Notes: generated by a model not told the origin, from the sequence alone. A stretch of DNA of 64,000 nt from Streptomyces sp. NBC_01591 (GCF_035918155.1 NZ_CP109327.1:3596001-3660000), one strand, 5' to 3'; positions 44,106 to 54,040 are shown, numbered from the stretch's first letter. Made by a program: numbers and translations.

Positions 44106-44870
44106 GGCCTGTCCGGTCGGGGCCGGATCGGCCGGGCCGACGCCCGCTCGTCGGGCCAGGGCGACCGCGGCCAGCGTGGAGTGCACGCCCAGTTTCCCCA
44201 GCACGTTCTGCATATGGGTACGGACCGTGTGCGGGGAGAGGAAGAGCCGCTCGGCCACCGCCTTGCGGCCCAGGCCGGCCACCATGCAGCGCAGCACCTC
44301 GCGTTCGCGCGGGGTCAGCGACTCGACCAGTTGCTCGCTCTCGGTGCGGTGCTTGCGCGCCGCCGTCAGCTCCCGCAGCACGCCGGTGAGCAGCGCCGGG
44401 GGCAGATGGGTCTCGCCCCGCAGCACCCCGCGTACGACCGTGAGCAGCCGTTGCAGCGAGCAGTCCTTGGCGACCCAGCCGGAGGCCCCGGCCTGCAGCG
44501 CCAGCGCGGCCCGGAGCGGGTCGTCCTTCTCGGCGAGCACCACCGTGCGCACGGACGGCCGGCCCGAACGGACCCCGGCCACCAGGGAGATGCCGTCCAC
44601 CGGGGCGTTCTCCCCGTCGGCGGGGACCGGGACGGGCGCCCGGCGGCCGCCCGCCGGGCCCAGGGTGCCCAGCTCGGCATCGATCAGCATCACGTCGTAG
44701 CCGCGGCCCTCGGCGGCGGCCCGCTCCAGGCACCGCAACGCGGCGGGGCCGCTGCCCGCCGCCGCCACATCGACGTCCGGCTCGGCCGCCAGCGCCGCTG
44801 CGAGCGACTCGGCGAAAATACGGTGGTCGTCCACCACGAGAACCCGGATACGAACCACAGGCACCCCCAT
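44064..44870 (-). CDS. Orphan LuxR/NarL-type response regulator
   Basis: 268 residues. The receiver begins VRIRVLVVDDHRIFAESLAAAL with the acidic pair, and the phospho-acceptor Asp lies in VMLIDAELG. A non-standard insert of ~30 residues (PAGGRRAPVPVPADGENAPVD) interrupts the receiver. The C-terminal HTH is LTPREREVLRCMVAGLGRKAVAERLFLSPHTVRTHMQNVLGKLGVHS. ATG 44870 is chosen at the start of the receiver. No kinase is adjacent. Its stop lies inside the end of tamR. Confidence 0.87.
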   Translation of the reverse strand: MGVPVVRIRVLVVDDHRIFAESLAAALAAEPDVDVAAAGSGPAALRCLERAAAEGRGYDVMLIDAELGTLGPAGGRRAPVPVPADGENAPVDGISLVAGVRSGRPSVRTVVLAEKDDPLRAALALQAGASGWVAKDCSLQRLLTVVRGVLRGETHLPPALLTGVLRELTAARKHRTESEQLVESLTPREREVLRCMVAGLGRKAVAERLFLSPHTVRTHMQNVLGKLGVHSTLAAVALARRAGVGPADPAPTGQALAGDVVERGGQLA

Positions 44871-45032
44871 GCCGCGTCTGTTCCTGGGCCACCCCCGGCC
44901 CGCCGAAGGGGCCGACCAGCACGGGTACGGCACCCCGGATCGGGGAGATGAACCGCAGTCCCACGGCCGCCGCCGTGTCTCGACTGCTGCCCGCCCCGGG
45001 CGCCGTACCCGACTGTCTCGTACCCCTGAATC

Positions 45033-45054
45033 AGCACCGGCCCCCACCGGTGCT
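45033..45054. repeat. Small hairpin upstream of the GNAT gene
   Basis: AGCACCGG (45033-45040) and CCGGTGCT (45047-45054) are perfect complements with a 6-base loop. It lies in the 267-bp divergent region between the response regulator and the acetyltransferase. Confidence 0.45.
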
Positions 45055-45137
45055 GTGCATCAGGGTAAGGCCGACGGGCCGCAGCGGAAGGCAATTCACA
45101 GAACTGACCGGCTCCGGCCGGTTCTAGGGTGTGGTCC

Positions 45138-45581
45138 ATGTTTCGTCTTGAGACAGAAGTGGACAAAGGGCGGCGCACCTTGCTGAGCCGGCGGCTGCGC
45201 GACGACAACACGGCCGGCTCCCCGGAGCTGCGCGCGCTGCGCACCGACCCCGCCGGGCAGGAACTCCCGCTGGAGGTCTGGGCGCTGGACGTCGAGGGTG
45301 CCGTGGCCGGTGGGCTGACCGGCCGCACCTGGGCGTACTGGCTCCATGTGGACCAGCTCTGGGTCGACGCCCGCCACCGCGGCCGGGGCCTGGGCTCGCT
45401 GCTGCTCGCGGAGGCGGAACGGGTGGCCGGGACGGACCGGGCCTGCACCCGCTCCCGGCTGGAGACCTGGGGTTTCCAGGCGCCCGGCTTCTACCGGGAG
45501 CGGGGCTACGAGGTGAGCGGGCGGGTCGAGGACTACCCGCCCGGCGTCACCGAGTTCATCCTGACGAAGGACCTCAGATGA
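45138..45581 (+). CDS. GNAT-family N-acetyltransferase
   Basis: 147 residues. The acetyl-CoA-binding A motif is HVDQLWVDARHRGRGLGSLLLAEAERVA (the R-G-x-G-L-G-S turn). The B motif ETWGFQAPGFYRERGYEVSG is followed by [11 protein letters not shown] 45138 has AGGG eight bases upstream; a GTG nine bases earlier is possible. Its 3' end overlaps the convergent galK stop by 8 bp. The acceptor substrate is unknown. Confidence 0.88.
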   Translation: MFRLETEVDKGRRTLLSRRLRDDNTAGSPELRALRTDPAGQELPLEVWALDVEGAVAGGLTGRTWAYWLHVDQLWVDARHRGRGLGSLLLAEAERVAGTDRACTRSRLETWGFQAPGFYRERGYEVSGRVEDYPPGVTEFILTKDLR

Positions 45582-46761
45582 GGCGGCGGGCCCCCGCCGA
45601 GGGCACGGCCGGGAAGATCCGCGGCGTCGCGTGGCCCGCCGCGGCGAACGCCTCCAGCACGGACTTGGAGACCGTGTCCGCCCGATCCTGCTCCACCAGC
45701 ACGATCGCCGAGCCGCCGAAGCCGCCGCCGGTCATCCGCGCACCGAGCGCCCCGGCCTCGTTCGCCGCCGACACCACCAGGTCCAGCTCCGGGCAGGAGA
45801 CCCGCAGATCGTCGCGGAGCGAGACGTGCCCGGCGTTGAGGACCGGGCCCGCGGCCCGCACATCGCCCGCGTCGAGCAGTGCGATGACCTGCTCGACGCG
45901 CTGGTTGTCGCTGACCACATGGCGTACGTAACGCACCACGGACTCGTCGACGTCGGCCATGGCCAGGGTGTCCAGGGCCGCGCCGAGGCTCTCGTACGGC
46001 ACCTCGCGCAGCGTCCGTACGCCGAGCGCCGCCGCGCCCGCCTCGCAGCCGGCCCGACGCTCGGCGTACGCGCCGTCGCCGAGCTCGTGCTTGACCCGGG
46101 TGTCGACCACGAGCAGCCGCAGCCCGCTCGCGGCCAGGTCGAAGGGGACCTGGCGCCGGGAGAGGTCGCGGGTGTCGAGGTGGAGGGCGTGGCCCTCGGT
46201 GCAGCAGGCGGACGCCATCTGGTCCATGACCCCGCACGGCACACCCACGAAGTCGTTCTCGGCGCGCTGGCCGAGAACCGCCAACTCGGGTGCGGAGAGC
46301 CCGAGTCCGAACAGGTCGTTCAGGGCGAGCGCGGTGACGACCTCCAGCGCGGCGGAGGAGGACAGGCCCGCGCCGGTGGGAACGGTGGAGGTCAGCTGGA
46401 TGTCCGCCCCGGTGACCGGATGACCGGCCTCGCGCAGCGCCCAGACGACCCCGGCCGGGTACGCCGCCCAGCCGTGCCCCTGGTGCGGGGCCAGTTCGTC
46501 GACCCGGAGCCGGACGACGCCGCCGGGTACGTCGGTCGAGTGGAGCCGCAGTTCGCCGTCGGTGCGGCGGGCGACGGCCGCGCGTGCGGTGTGCGGCAGG
46601 GCGAGCGGCATCACGAAGCCGTCGTTGAAGTCGGTGTACTCGCCGATCAGGTTGACCCGGCCGGGGGCCGCCCAGATCCCTTCGGGCGCGTGCCCGTAGA
46701 GCTCGGCGAAGGAAGCGGTCAGCTCGGCGAAGGAGGTGGTCGGCTCGGTGTTCTCGGTCAT
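45574..46761 (-). CDS. galK: Galactokinase
   Basis: 395 residues. It phosphorylates galactose to galactose-1-phosphate. The GHMP signature is present: [19 protein letters not shown] (sugar-binding), [14 protein letters not shown] (ATP loop) and [14 protein letters not shown] (motif 3). It is the last gene of galT-galE-galK and overlaps galE by ATGA. Confidence 0.96.
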   Translation of the reverse strand: MTENTEPTTSFAELTASFAELYGHAPEGIWAAPGRVNLIGEYTDFNDGFVMPLALPHTARAAVARRTDGELRLHSTDVPGGVVRLRVDELAPHQGHGWAAYPAGVVWALREAGHPVTGADIQLTSTVPTGAGLSSSAALEVVTALALNDLFGLGLSAPELAVLGQRAENDFVGVPCGVMDQMASACCTEGHALHLDTRDLSRRQVPFDLAASGLRLLVVDTRVKHELGDGAYAERRAGCEAGAAALGVRTLREVPYESLGAALDTLAMADVDESVVRYVRHVVSDNQRVEQVIALLDAGDVRAAGPVLNAGHVSLRDDLRVSCPELDLVVSAANEAGALGARMTGGGFGGSAIVLVEQDRADTVSKSVLEAFAAAGHATPRIFPAVPSAGARRLI

Positions 46762-47738
46762 GGGGCGGTGGGCTCCTCTCGGCGGGCGAACGTCCAGGCG
46801 TCGGTGACGATTCCGGTCAGGTCGGCGCGGGACGGCGACCAGCCGAGCCGCTCCCTGGCGGTGGCGGCGGAGGCGACCAGCACGGCGGGGTCACCGGCGC
46901 GGCGGGGGGCCGCGTTCTCCGGGACGGGGTGGCCGGTGACCTCGCGGACGGTCTCGATGACCTCGCGCACCGAGAAGCCGCTGCCGTTGCCGAGGTTGCA
47001 GATCAGGTGCTCGCCCGCGGTGGCCGCGTCCAGGGCCAGCAGGTGGGCCTCGGCGAGGTCGGCGACATGGATGTAGTCGCGGACGCAGGTGCCGTCGGGG
47101 GTCGGGTAGTCGTCGCCGTACACGGAGATCGACTCGCGCCGGCCGAGGGCGACCTGGAGGACCAGCGGGATGAGGTGCGATTCGGGGCTGTGCCGCTCCC
47201 CACAACTGCCGTACGCCCCCGCCACGTTGAAGTACCGCAGCGAGACCGCGGCCAGGCCGTGCGCGGCCGCCTCGCCGGTGATCATGTGGTCGACGGCGAG
47301 CTTGGTGGCGCCGTAGGGGTTGGTGGGCGCGGTCGCGTCGGACTCGGTGATGGGGGTGGTGGCCGGTTCGCCGTAGGTGGCGGCGGTGGAGGAGAAGACC
47401 AGGGTGCGCACGCCGGCGTCGCGCATCGCGGCGAGCAGCGCGACGGACCCGCCCACGTTGTTCACCCAGTACTTCTCCGGGTCCGCGACGGACTCGCCGA
47501 CCTGGGAGTACGCGGCGAAGTGCAGCACCCCGTCGTAGGAGGCGTCCAGCCACTTCGCCGCGTCCTGGATGCGGCCCTCGATGAACTCGGCCCCGGCCGG
47601 GACGCCCTCCCGGAACCCGGTCGAGAGGTCGTCGAGAACGGTGACCGCGTGCCCGGCCTCCAGCAGGTGCTGGGCGACCACGCTGCCGACGTATCCCGCG
47701 CCGCCCGTGACCAGGTACTTCTTCTGGGGCTTGCTCAC
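46758..47738 (-). CDS. galE: UDP-glucose 4-epimerase
   Basis: 326 residues. The NAD-binding [20 protein letters not shown] motif is at the N-terminus, the catalytic YGATK near residue 146 ([11 protein letters not shown]), and the substrate part 'YFNVAGAYG'. It interconverts UDP-galactose and UDP-glucose. The GTG at 47738 overlaps the galT stop (GTGA). The longer open frame upstream is shadow of galT. Confidence 0.96.
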   Translation of the reverse strand: MSKPQKKYLVTGGAGYVGSVVAQHLLEAGHAVTVLDDLSTGFREGVPAGAEFIEGRIQDAAKWLDASYDGVLHFAAYSQVGESVADPEKYWVNNVGGSVALLAAMRDAGVRTLVFSSTAATYGEPATTPITESDATAPTNPYGATKLAVDHMITGEAAAHGLAAVSLRYFNVAGAYGSCGERHSPESHLIPLVLQVALGRRESISVYGDDYPTPDGTCVRDYIHVADLAEAHLLALDAATAGEHLICNLGNGSGFSVREVIETVREVTGHPVPENAAPRRAGDPAVLVASAATARERLGWSPSRADLTGIVTDAWTFARREEPTAP

Positions 47739-48778
47739 TCGCTCGCTACCTCTCGCAGTCGCTGGGCCGCGGCTTCCGGCGGCACATCGTTGATGAACAC
47801 GTTCATGCCGGATTCGGAACCCGCGAGGAACTTCAGCTTGCCGGAGGTACGTCGGATGGTGAAAAGCTCCAGATGGAGTCCGAAGTCCTCCCGTCCGGGG
47901 ACACCGAACGGGGCCTGGTGCCAGGCCGAGATGTACGGGGTCGGCGGCTCGCCGGGGCCGAAGATCCGGTCGAATCGCCTCAAGAGTTCCAGATAGATCT
48001 GTGGGAACTCCGTGCGCGCCGCCTCGTCGAGTTCCCGCAGGTCGGGGACGCGTCGGCGGGGGTGCAGATGGACCTCGTACGGCCAGTGCGCGGCGTACGG
48101 CACGAAGGCGACCCAGTGCTCGCCGTCGATGACGATCCGGGAGCCGTCCCGCTCCTCGCGGGCCACGACATCGTCGAAGAGATTGCCGCCGGTCTCGGCG
48201 CGGTGGGCCGCCATCGAGCGGAACATCAGCTCGGTGCGCGGGGTGACGAAGGGGTACGCGTAGATCTGCCCGTGCGGGTGGCCGAGCGTGACGCCGATCT
48301 CGGCGCCCCGGTTCTCGAAGCAGAACACCTGCTTGACCTGCGGGAGTTCGGCGAGTTCGGCGGTGCGGTCGGTCCATGCCTCCAGGACCAGGGCGGCCTG
48401 GTCCTCGGTGAGGTCGGCGAAGGACGCGTCGTGGTCGGAGGTGAAGCAGACGACCTCGCAGCGGCCGGAGTCACCGGCGAGCGAGGGGAAGCGGTTCTCG
48501 AAGACGGCGACGTCGTAGTCGGCCTCGGGGATCTCGCTCTGCCGGCCGTCCCGCGAGGGGCAGAGCGGGCACTCGTCGGCCGGCGGGTGGTAGATGCGGC
48601 CCTGGCGGTGCGAGGCGATGGCGACGCTGTCGCCGAGGAACGGGTCCCGGCGGATCTCGGACGAGGTCGAGACGGCGTCGAGGGGGCGCCGGTCGACGGC
48701 TTCGCGCACTGCGTCGTCACGGCTGTCGTAGTAGAGCAGCTCCCGGCCGTCGGCGAGCGTCGTAACCGTCTTCTTCAC
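47735..48778 (-). CDS. galT: Galactose-1-phosphate uridylyltransferase
   Basis: 347 residues. Zinc-binding CPLCPS is near residue 60, and the active-site His triad lies in [12 protein letters not shown]. Other conserved parts are [11 protein letters not shown] and '[19 protein letters not shown]'. It exchanges UMP between UDP-glucose and galactose-1-phosphate. The GTG at 48778 follows GGAGGAACCTG. It heads the galTEK operon. Confidence 0.95.
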   Translation of the reverse strand: MKKTVTTLADGRELLYYDSRDDAVREAVDRRPLDAVSTSSEIRRDPFLGDSVAIASHRQGRIYHPPADECPLCPSRDGRQSEIPEADYDVAVFENRFPSLAGDSGRCEVVCFTSDHDASFADLTEDQAALVLEAWTDRTAELAELPQVKQVFCFENRGAEIGVTLGHPHGQIYAYPFVTPRTELMFRSMAAHRAETGGNLFDDVVAREERDGSRIVIDGEHWVAFVPYAAHWPYEVHLHPRRRVPDLRELDEAARTEFPQIYLELLRRFDRIFGPGEPPTPYISAWHQAPFGVPGREDFGLHLELFTIRRTSGKLKFLAGSESGMNVFINDVPPEAAAQRLREVASE

Positions 48779-48789
48779 CAGGTTCCTCC

Positions 48790-48825
48790 AAACATAACCA
48801 AACACAATGAACCACAAGTCAACAA
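48790..48825 (-). promoter_or_regulatory. gal operon promoter region
   Basis: On the reverse strand TTGACT (48822-48817) can serve as -35, and a T-rich stretch with repeated TTGTG/TTGG words leads to TTATGTTTGG before the ribosome site. The low-GC, repeat-containing sequence is unlike its surroundings and resembles the inducible galP1-type promoter of Streptomyces gal operons. The exact -10 is unclear. Confidence 0.5.
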
Positions 48826-48866
48826 TGGCGTCAATGAGTGGCCCACGCCGCGCGGCATGGGCCGTC

Positions 48867-48920
48867 GTGGTCCGGCGTCAGGGGTCCGGCGCCAGGGGTC
48901 CGGCGCCAGGGGTCCGGTTG
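48867..48920. repeat. 14-bp tandem repeat, ~4 copies
   Basis: GGGGTCCGGCGCCA is perfect at 48881-48894 and 48895-48908, with a variant copy before (48867-48880) and a partial one after (48909-48920). It lies between the gal promoter and the next regulator gene. Confidence 0.75.
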
Positions 48921-48950
48921 TATGCGTGGAGGGGTGGTGGGCGGCGCGGC

Positions 48951-49643
48951 TCAGCGGGTCGGCTGTCCTGGCTGTCCGACCGGTGCCGCGCGGTCCAGCA
49001 GGCCCGTGCGGGCCGCGAGTGCCGCGGCCTCGAGCCGGGAGCCGACGCCCAGCTTCATCAGCACCCGCTGCACATGCGTGCGCGCGGTGCTCGGCGCGAT
49101 CCGCATCCCGGCCGCGATCAGCCGGGTGTCCTCCCCCTCGGCGACCCGCACCAGGACCTCGACCTCGCGCGGGGTGAGCATCCGCAGCAGCCGCTGCCCC
49201 TCGTCGTCCGGTGCCGCGGCGGGATTGAGCAGTTCGGCGAAGGCGCCCTGGAGCAGCTGTGGCGCCACCGCCGCCTCTCCGGCGCGCGCCTTGACCATCG
49301 CCCGTTCGACGCCCTCCATGCGCTCGTCATGGCGGACGTATCCGGCGGCCCCCGCCGCGAAGGCCGCCGCGATCCCGTGCGGGCTGGGCACCGGTCCGAG
49401 CACCACGACGGCCACCTGCGGGCGCTCGCGCCGGATCCGTACGATCGGGTCGAAGGCGCCGGGTTCGGCGGGTGCCGCAGTGCCGAACAGACAGACCTCC
49501 GGGGCCCTGCTGACCACCAGCTCCGCCGCCCCCGAAGTCGGTGCGGCTGCCGCGAGGACGCGATGGCCCCGCAGTTTCAGCGCCGAGGCGAGTGCCTCGG
49601 CGAGCAGTCTGTGATCATCGACCACCATGAGCCGCACGCCCAT
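48951..49643 (-). CDS. Atypical orphan LuxR-type regulator, degenerate receiver
   Basis: 230 residues. The receiver begins VRLMVVDDHRLLAEALASAL, but the usual phospho-acceptor position reads CLFGTAAP with no Asp, and the later switch Lys is missing (YVRHDERMEG). The C-terminal HTH is LTPREVEVLVRVAEGEDTRLIAAGMRIAPSTARTHVQRVLMKLGVGS. It is probably phosphorylation-independent. ATG 49643 is used. It resembles the regulator at 44064-44870 in plan and may share ancestry. Confidence 0.83.
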   Translation of the reverse strand: MGVRLMVVDDHRLLAEALASALKLRGHRVLAAAAPTSGAAELVVSRAPEVCLFGTAAPAEPGAFDPIVRIRRERPQVAVVVLGPVPSPHGIAAAFAAGAAGYVRHDERMEGVERAMVKARAGEAAVAPQLLQGAFAELLNPAAAPDDEGQRLLRMLTPREVEVLVRVAEGEDTRLIAAGMRIAPSTARTHVQRVLMKLGVGSRLEAAALAARTGLLDRAAPVGQPGQPTR

Positions 49644-49857
49644 CGAGCACACCCCCGTAGCACCGGCACACCGGGCCCCCCGGCCTTCCTGACCCGGCAA
49701 GCTACACGCTCGTTCGACGCCACGGGCGTCTTACCGGCCAAAAGGCTCCAGAACGCCGACTCGGCGCGCTTCGGGACCGGTTGATGGTGCGCCATGTCCG
49801 ACTGGTCGCCGTTGTAATCTGCCTGCCGACCATTACGGATCACTTCCCGAGGGACCC

Positions 49858-50108
49858 ATGCGCCTGAAGAGGACCTTGCTCGTCGCGGTGGCCGCCTGAT
49901 CACCACCGGGGACGCCGGCACCCACTGCTTCCCGCTGCACCGGGTGTCCACCGGCGCGGGAACGGCCTGGGAGTCCACCGGTTACGCCAGCCCGGGCGGG
50001 TGGATCTCGACGGCGCGGATCGATCTCTGCAGGATGGAGGGGAGCACGGTCCTGACCTGTGTCTCGTCCTCCGTCATGCGGCCGCCGTTCGACGACACGC
50101 ACGTCTGA
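49858..50108 (+). pseudogene. Broken gene for a small secreted protein
   Basis: ATG 49858 opens MRLKRTLLVAVAA, a signal-peptide beginning, but the frame stops at 49899. In another frame the sequence continues from about 49890 as TTGDAGTHCFPLHRVSTGAG and on to IDLCRMEGSTVLTCVSSSVM, ending at 50108 with three Cys. A deletion seems to have removed the signal core and shifted the frame. The second frame has no start codon, so the product is not made as shown. A strong terminator follows, as expected for an ancestral gene end. Confidence 0.45.
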
Positions 50109-50130
50109 TCCCGAATGATCGCGAACGTGC

Positions 50131-50167
50131 GCGGGGGTGGTGTCCGACGATCGGACACCACCCCCGC
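50131..50167. terminator. Bidirectional terminator, perfect 17-bp stem
   Basis: Arms 50131-50147 and 50151-50167 are exact complements with a 3-base loop (CGA). It lies between the broken secreted-protein gene and the first beta-propeller gene. Confidence 0.85.
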
Positions 50168-50184
50168 ACGCATTCGGCCGGCCG

Positions 50185-52086
50185 CTACGGCCTGCTGAAG
50201 CTGACCACCAGTCGGCGGCTCGCGTCCAGCGATCCGCTCGGCTTGCTGACCATCGTGCTGGACAGGTACAGGTGCCCGTCGCTGTAGCGGAACTCGGAGT
50301 AGTCCGGCGTGAAGCTGGTCTCCGCGTCACGGATGGACTCGTCGCTCGGGTTCTCCATCAGCACCGTCTGCTTGAACGTGGCGCCGTCGATGGAGACGAC
50401 CTGGCCGCCCTTGTCGTACGGGGGGACCCGGTACGCAATGATGTTGCCGCCGTCCATGCGGATCGGGAACATCGTGTAGCGGTCGCCCGCGTCGGCCCGG
50501 TCACTGGTCGGCTTGCCGGTGGTGAGGTCGAAGGAGACGATCTCGTTGGTGTCGCCGTACTCGCCGGTGCCCTCGTGGTCCTCGGTCGGCACGTAGATGC
50601 GGTTGTTGCCGACGACCACCTGGCTGCAGCTCTCGACCTCGGTGGAGGCGCAGCGCGCGGCGTACTTCTCACCGTCCGCCGCGATCCTGGTGAGCAGCTT
50701 GCCCGTCGAGGCGTCGATCGAGAAGAAGTCCGAGATGCCGCTGCCGTCACCGGCGGTGTCGCCGACGTCGGCCGCGACGACCAGCGGCTTGGTGGAGACG
50801 ATGCTCGCGTAGTCGACACCGGGCGGCATCTTGTACGAGGAGATCGGGGCCCCGGTGGTGGGGTTCAGCGCCTGGATGACGAGCTGCGGGTCGTCGTACG
50901 TACCGCACTTGCGGACCACCGCGAGTGCTTCGCCGCCGCCGTATCCCTTGTCGTAGCAGCCGTCGGTGGTGGCCTTGGGCTTCCAGCGCTCGGCGCCGGT
51001 GTTCAGGTCGAAGGCGACGCCGCCCTCGGTTCCGCCCGCGGCGACCGTGGTGCCGCTGAGCGTGACCTCGTCGAACCTGACCGATGCGTCACCGCTGGTG
51101 GCTGCGGTCACCGACTTGCTCCACATCAGCTTGCCGGTGTTCAGGTCGATCGCGCCGACCTGGTTGCACGGCTGGTACTTGGTCGCCTTGGTCGGCTTGC
51201 CCTGCTCGAAGGCGATCGCGGTCTTGTAGTCCTTGGACATGTGCCGCGAGGCGGCGCAGACCTGGCCCGCCAGCGGGATGGACCACAGCTTGGTGCCCTT
51301 GACCGGGTCGTAGGCGACGATCTCGTTCAGGCCGGACTTCACGTACGCCTTGTCGGTCAGCCAGGAGCCGTCGACCTTGGTGACGTCGGTGACCTTCGGC
51401 AGCGGCAGCTGGAAGGCGACCTTGGACTTGGGGTCCGTGGGTGCCTTCTCCTTGCCGGCGCCATCGGCGGCGACGCCGCCCTTGTTCTCGCCGCCCTTGC
51501 CCTCGGCGGAGCCGCTGGACTGGGACGCCTCGTCCTTCTTGCCGTCGTCACCGCCGCTGGAGGAGTACCAGATGCCGCCGGCGACGATCAGCACCACGGC
51601 GACCGAGGCGGCGACGATGATCTGCATCTGGGTGGAGAACTTCTTGCCGCCGTTCCCGTTCTGCTGCGGCGGCTGCGGCTGCTGCATCGGCGTGGTCTGG
51701 TAGCCGTACCCCTGCTGCGGCGGCTGACCGGGCGGCATGCCCTGCGGGAATCCGTAGCCCTGCTGCGGCTGTCCGGGCACGGGCGCCTGCGGGTAGCCGT
51801 AACCGGGCTGCGGGGGCTGGCTCTGCGGGTAGCCGTAGCCCGGCTGCTGGCCCTGCGGATAGCCGTAGCCGGGGCCCGGCTGCTGCGGGGCGCCGGCGGG
51901 CGGCTGGGTGTCCGCGGGCGGCGGGGTCGGGGCACCGAACCCACCGGCGGGCGGGGTGGCCGGCTGCTTGCCGAACGGGTCGGCGGGAGGTGGTGTCGGG
52001 GCACCGAACCCACCCGGCGGGGGGTCCTGCGGGGCGCCGAATCCACCCTGGGGCGGATCGTTGGGCGGCTGGGGCGGCTGCGTCAT
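50185..52086 (-). CDS. Membrane-anchored PQQ-like beta-propeller protein (paralog 1)
   Basis: 633 residues. An intracellular tail of ~150 residues is rich in Gly, Pro, Gln and Tyr with GYGYPQ repeats. One helix (MQIIVAASVAVVLIVAGGIWY, ~153-174) and a charged Lys/Glu/Gly linker lead to an extracytoplasmic domain of ~430 residues. That domain has PQQ-enzyme-like blades (for example NTGKLMWSKSV, TGKPTSD, DPVKGTKLWSIPLAG). No quinone-enzyme catalytic residues are evident, so it is likely a sensor or scaffold. It is the last and most diverged of four tandem paralogs and probably follows paralog 2 in one transcript. Confidence 0.85.
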   Translation of the reverse strand: MTQPPQPPNDPPQGGFGAPQDPPPGGFGAPTPPPADPFGKQPATPPAGGFGAPTPPPADTQPPAGAPQQPGPGYGYPQGQQPGYGYPQSQPPQPGYGYPQAPVPGQPQQGYGFPQGMPPGQPPQQGYGYQTTPMQQPQPPQQNGNGGKKFSTQMQIIVAASVAVVLIVAGGIWYSSSGGDDGKKDEASQSSGSAEGKGGENKGGVAADGAGKEKAPTDPKSKVAFQLPLPKVTDVTKVDGSWLTDKAYVKSGLNEIVAYDPVKGTKLWSIPLAGQVCAASRHMSKDYKTAIAFEQGKPTKATKYQPCNQVGAIDLNTGKLMWSKSVTAATSGDASVRFDEVTLSGTTVAAGGTEGGVAFDLNTGAERWKPKATTDGCYDKGYGGGEALAVVRKCGTYDDPQLVIQALNPTTGAPISSYKMPPGVDYASIVSTKPLVVAADVGDTAGDGSGISDFFSIDASTGKLLTRIAADGEKYAARCASTEVESCSQVVVGNNRIYVPTEDHEGTGEYGDTNEIVSFDLTTGKPTSDRADAGDRYTMFPIRMDGGNIIAYRVPPYDKGGQVVSIDGATFKQTVLMENPSDESIRDAETSFTPDYSEFRYSDGHLYLSSTMVSKPSGSLDASRRLVVSFSRP

Positions 52087-52125
52087 GGCGTACGTACCTC
52101 TGGGGAAAGGGAGTCGGTGGGACGG

Positions 52126-52164
52126 GACCGGCGGCGGTCGGTTGTGCTCCGGCCGCCGCCGGTC
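52126..52164 (-). terminator. Hairpin between paralogs 1 and 2
   Basis: Perfect 12-bp arms 52126-52137 and 52153-52164 in the 133-bp gap. It may partly terminate or attenuate read-through from paralog 2 into paralog 1. Confidence 0.5.
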
Positions 52165-52219
52165 GTGAGCCGTGGGGCTCCGACGGTCGGGGGCCGCCGT
52201 CGAAAGGCGTCGTGAGCCG

Positions 52220-54040
52220 TCAGTTGCCGAAGGCCATCATGGTCTTCGTCTCCAGCTCTTCCTTGTCGTTCCTGGCGCTGACCCGGCCGCTCGCGATGAA
52301 GGAGCGGCCGCCCGCGTAGACGATCTTCGAGTTGTAGAAGTCGTTCTCGATCTCGGCCGTCGACCCGGGGTGCTGCAGCAGCATCCGCGGGGCGCCGCCG
52401 GTCGGTGCGAGGGTGGCGATGCCGCCGCCCTTCTCGTAGCCGGACTCCACGTAGAGCAGCACATTGCCGCCCTCCATGCGCAGCGGCTTCACCGTGCGGT
52501 CGGCCGGGGCCGCGGCCTTCCACTTGGTCTTGCCGGTGTTCAGGTTGAAGGCCACGACCTTGTTCGTACGGGCGGTGCCGCTGGAGTCCGGCGCGGTCGC
52601 CATGTAGAAGGTGTTGGCGTCGGCGGCGACTCCGGTGCAGCCGTCGAGGGACTTGCCGAAGATGGCGAAGGCGCTGCCGCAGTTCGGCGCGAACTTGTCG
52701 CCCTTGTCGCTGGTGATGCCGGAGCGGAGCGAGCCGTTCTCCTTCAGCGCGAGGATGCTCCACTCCTTGTCCTTCTTCAGGGAGACCACCAGCGGGCTCA
52801 CCGAGTAGACCCGGTCGATCTCCCAGCCGCGCTTGGGCCGGTACGTCCACCTGGGCTTCCCCGTGGCCGGGTCGAGCTCCTGGATCTGGTGCTGCGGGTT
52901 GTCGACGTCGTCGGTGCGGCAGCTGGAGGCGGCGATCAGCTTGGCCCCGCCGGCGAAGGCGAACGGCTGGCAGATGCCCGAGGGCTTGCCGAACAGTTCC
53001 TTGCCGTCGCTGACCCGGTAGGCGTTGGAGTTCCCGGTGCGCCCGACCGTCACGGTGTCGCCGCTGATGGCCAGCGAGATGTCCGACAGGAAGTCCCAGG
53101 TGCCGTTCTGCTTGATCGACTTCTTCCAGCCGGCCTTGCCGGTGTTGAGGTCGATCATCTGGAGATCCGCGCAGTCCGCCTTGTCGGTGGTGCCGTTCTT
53201 GACCCCGATGACGATCTTGCCGTCGGCCGCGGTCTGCGCGGGCGCCGCACACAGGTCGGCGGGCAGCTTGAGGGTCCACTTCTGCTTGCCGTCGGCCACG
53301 GAGTAGCCGGAGATCGAGCGGTACATGCCCTTGACGACGGTGTCGCCGACCACCCAGGGGCCGTACACATCGGCGCCGTTGCGCGGCAGGTCGATGTCGT
53401 TCTTCTGCAGCCAGAGGACCTTCGCCTCGCCGGCCTTGCGCCCGGCGTTGAGGTCGTCGTCGACGTCACTGCCGTCGCCGTCGCCGTTGCCGTCGCCCTC
53501 GTTGACGGAGGGCGAACCGCTCGGCTTGGCGTCCCCGCTCTCCTTCGCGACGGGCTTCTTGTCGTCGTCGCCCCCGCTCGTGGCGACGAAGATGCCGCCG
53601 CCGATCACCAGGAGCGCGGCGGCCGCGGCACCGATGATGATCGCGGGCTTGCGCTTGGAGGAGCCGCCACCGCCCGGACCACCGGGGGCCGGGGCGCCGG
53701 GGTACTGCTGCTGCGGGTAGCCGTAACCGGGCTGCTGACCGTACGGACCCGGCTGCTGGGCATACGGACCGGGCTGCTGGCCGTAGGGGCCGGGCTGCTG
53801 GGCGTACGGGCCCGGCTGCTGCTGCCCGTACGGACCGGACTGCTGGCTCGGCTGCTGCGGGTAGCCGTAGCCGGGGGCCTGGCCCGGGGGCTGGCCGGGG
53901 GCCTGCGGGTAGCCGTAGCCCGGCTGAGCGGGCGGCGGGGTCTGCGGCGGGCCCTGGGGCGGCTGAGGACTTCCCTGCGGCGGCTGCTGCGGCGCGCCGA
54001 AGCCCCCCTGCGGCGGTTGCTGGCTGGGCGGCTGGGTCAT
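52220..54040 (-). CDS. Membrane-anchored PQQ-like beta-propeller protein (paralog 2)
   Basis: 606 residues. The tail begins MTQPPSQQPPQGGFGAP and has five QQPGPY repeats plus GYGYPQ. A helix (IIIGAAAAALLVIGGGIFVATSG, ~133-155) precedes an Asp/Gly linker and a propeller with blades such as VWLQKNDIDLPRNGADVYGP-type openings, NTGKAGWKKS and TGKPRWTY. ATG 54040 has a GGGGGACGTGCTG leader almost identical to paralogs 3 and 4. Function is unknown; the GPY/QQ tail suggests assembly or signalling on the inner face. Confidence 0.87.
   Translation of the reverse strand: MTQPPSQQPPQGGFGAPQQPPQGSPQPPQGPPQTPPPAQPGYGYPQAPGQPPGQAPGYGYPQQPSQQSGPYGQQQPGPYAQQPGPYGQQPGPYAQQPGPYGQQPGYGYPQQQYPGAPAPGGPGGGGSSKRKPAIIIGAAAAALLVIGGGIFVATSGGDDDKKPVAKESGDAKPSGSPSVNEGDGNGDGDGSDVDDDLNAGRKAGEAKVLWLQKNDIDLPRNGADVYGPWVVGDTVVKGMYRSISGYSVADGKQKWTLKLPADLCAAPAQTAADGKIVIGVKNGTTDKADCADLQMIDLNTGKAGWKKSIKQNGTWDFLSDISLAISGDTVTVGRTGNSNAYRVSDGKELFGKPSGICQPFAFAGGAKLIAASSCRTDDVDNPQHQIQELDPATGKPRWTYRPKRGWEIDRVYSVSPLVVSLKKDKEWSILALKENGSLRSGITSDKGDKFAPNCGSAFAIFGKSLDGCTGVAADANTFYMATAPDSSGTARTNKVVAFNLNTGKTKWKAAAPADRTVKPLRMEGGNVLLYVESGYEKGGGIATLAPTGGAPRMLLQHPGSTAEIENDFYNSKIVYAGGRSFIASGRVSARNDKEELETKTMMAFGN

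Noticed and set aside
48867..48920. An attachment site made of the 14-bp repeats
   Set aside because: No integrase, tRNA end or second copy flanks it; simple tandem slippage is sufficient.
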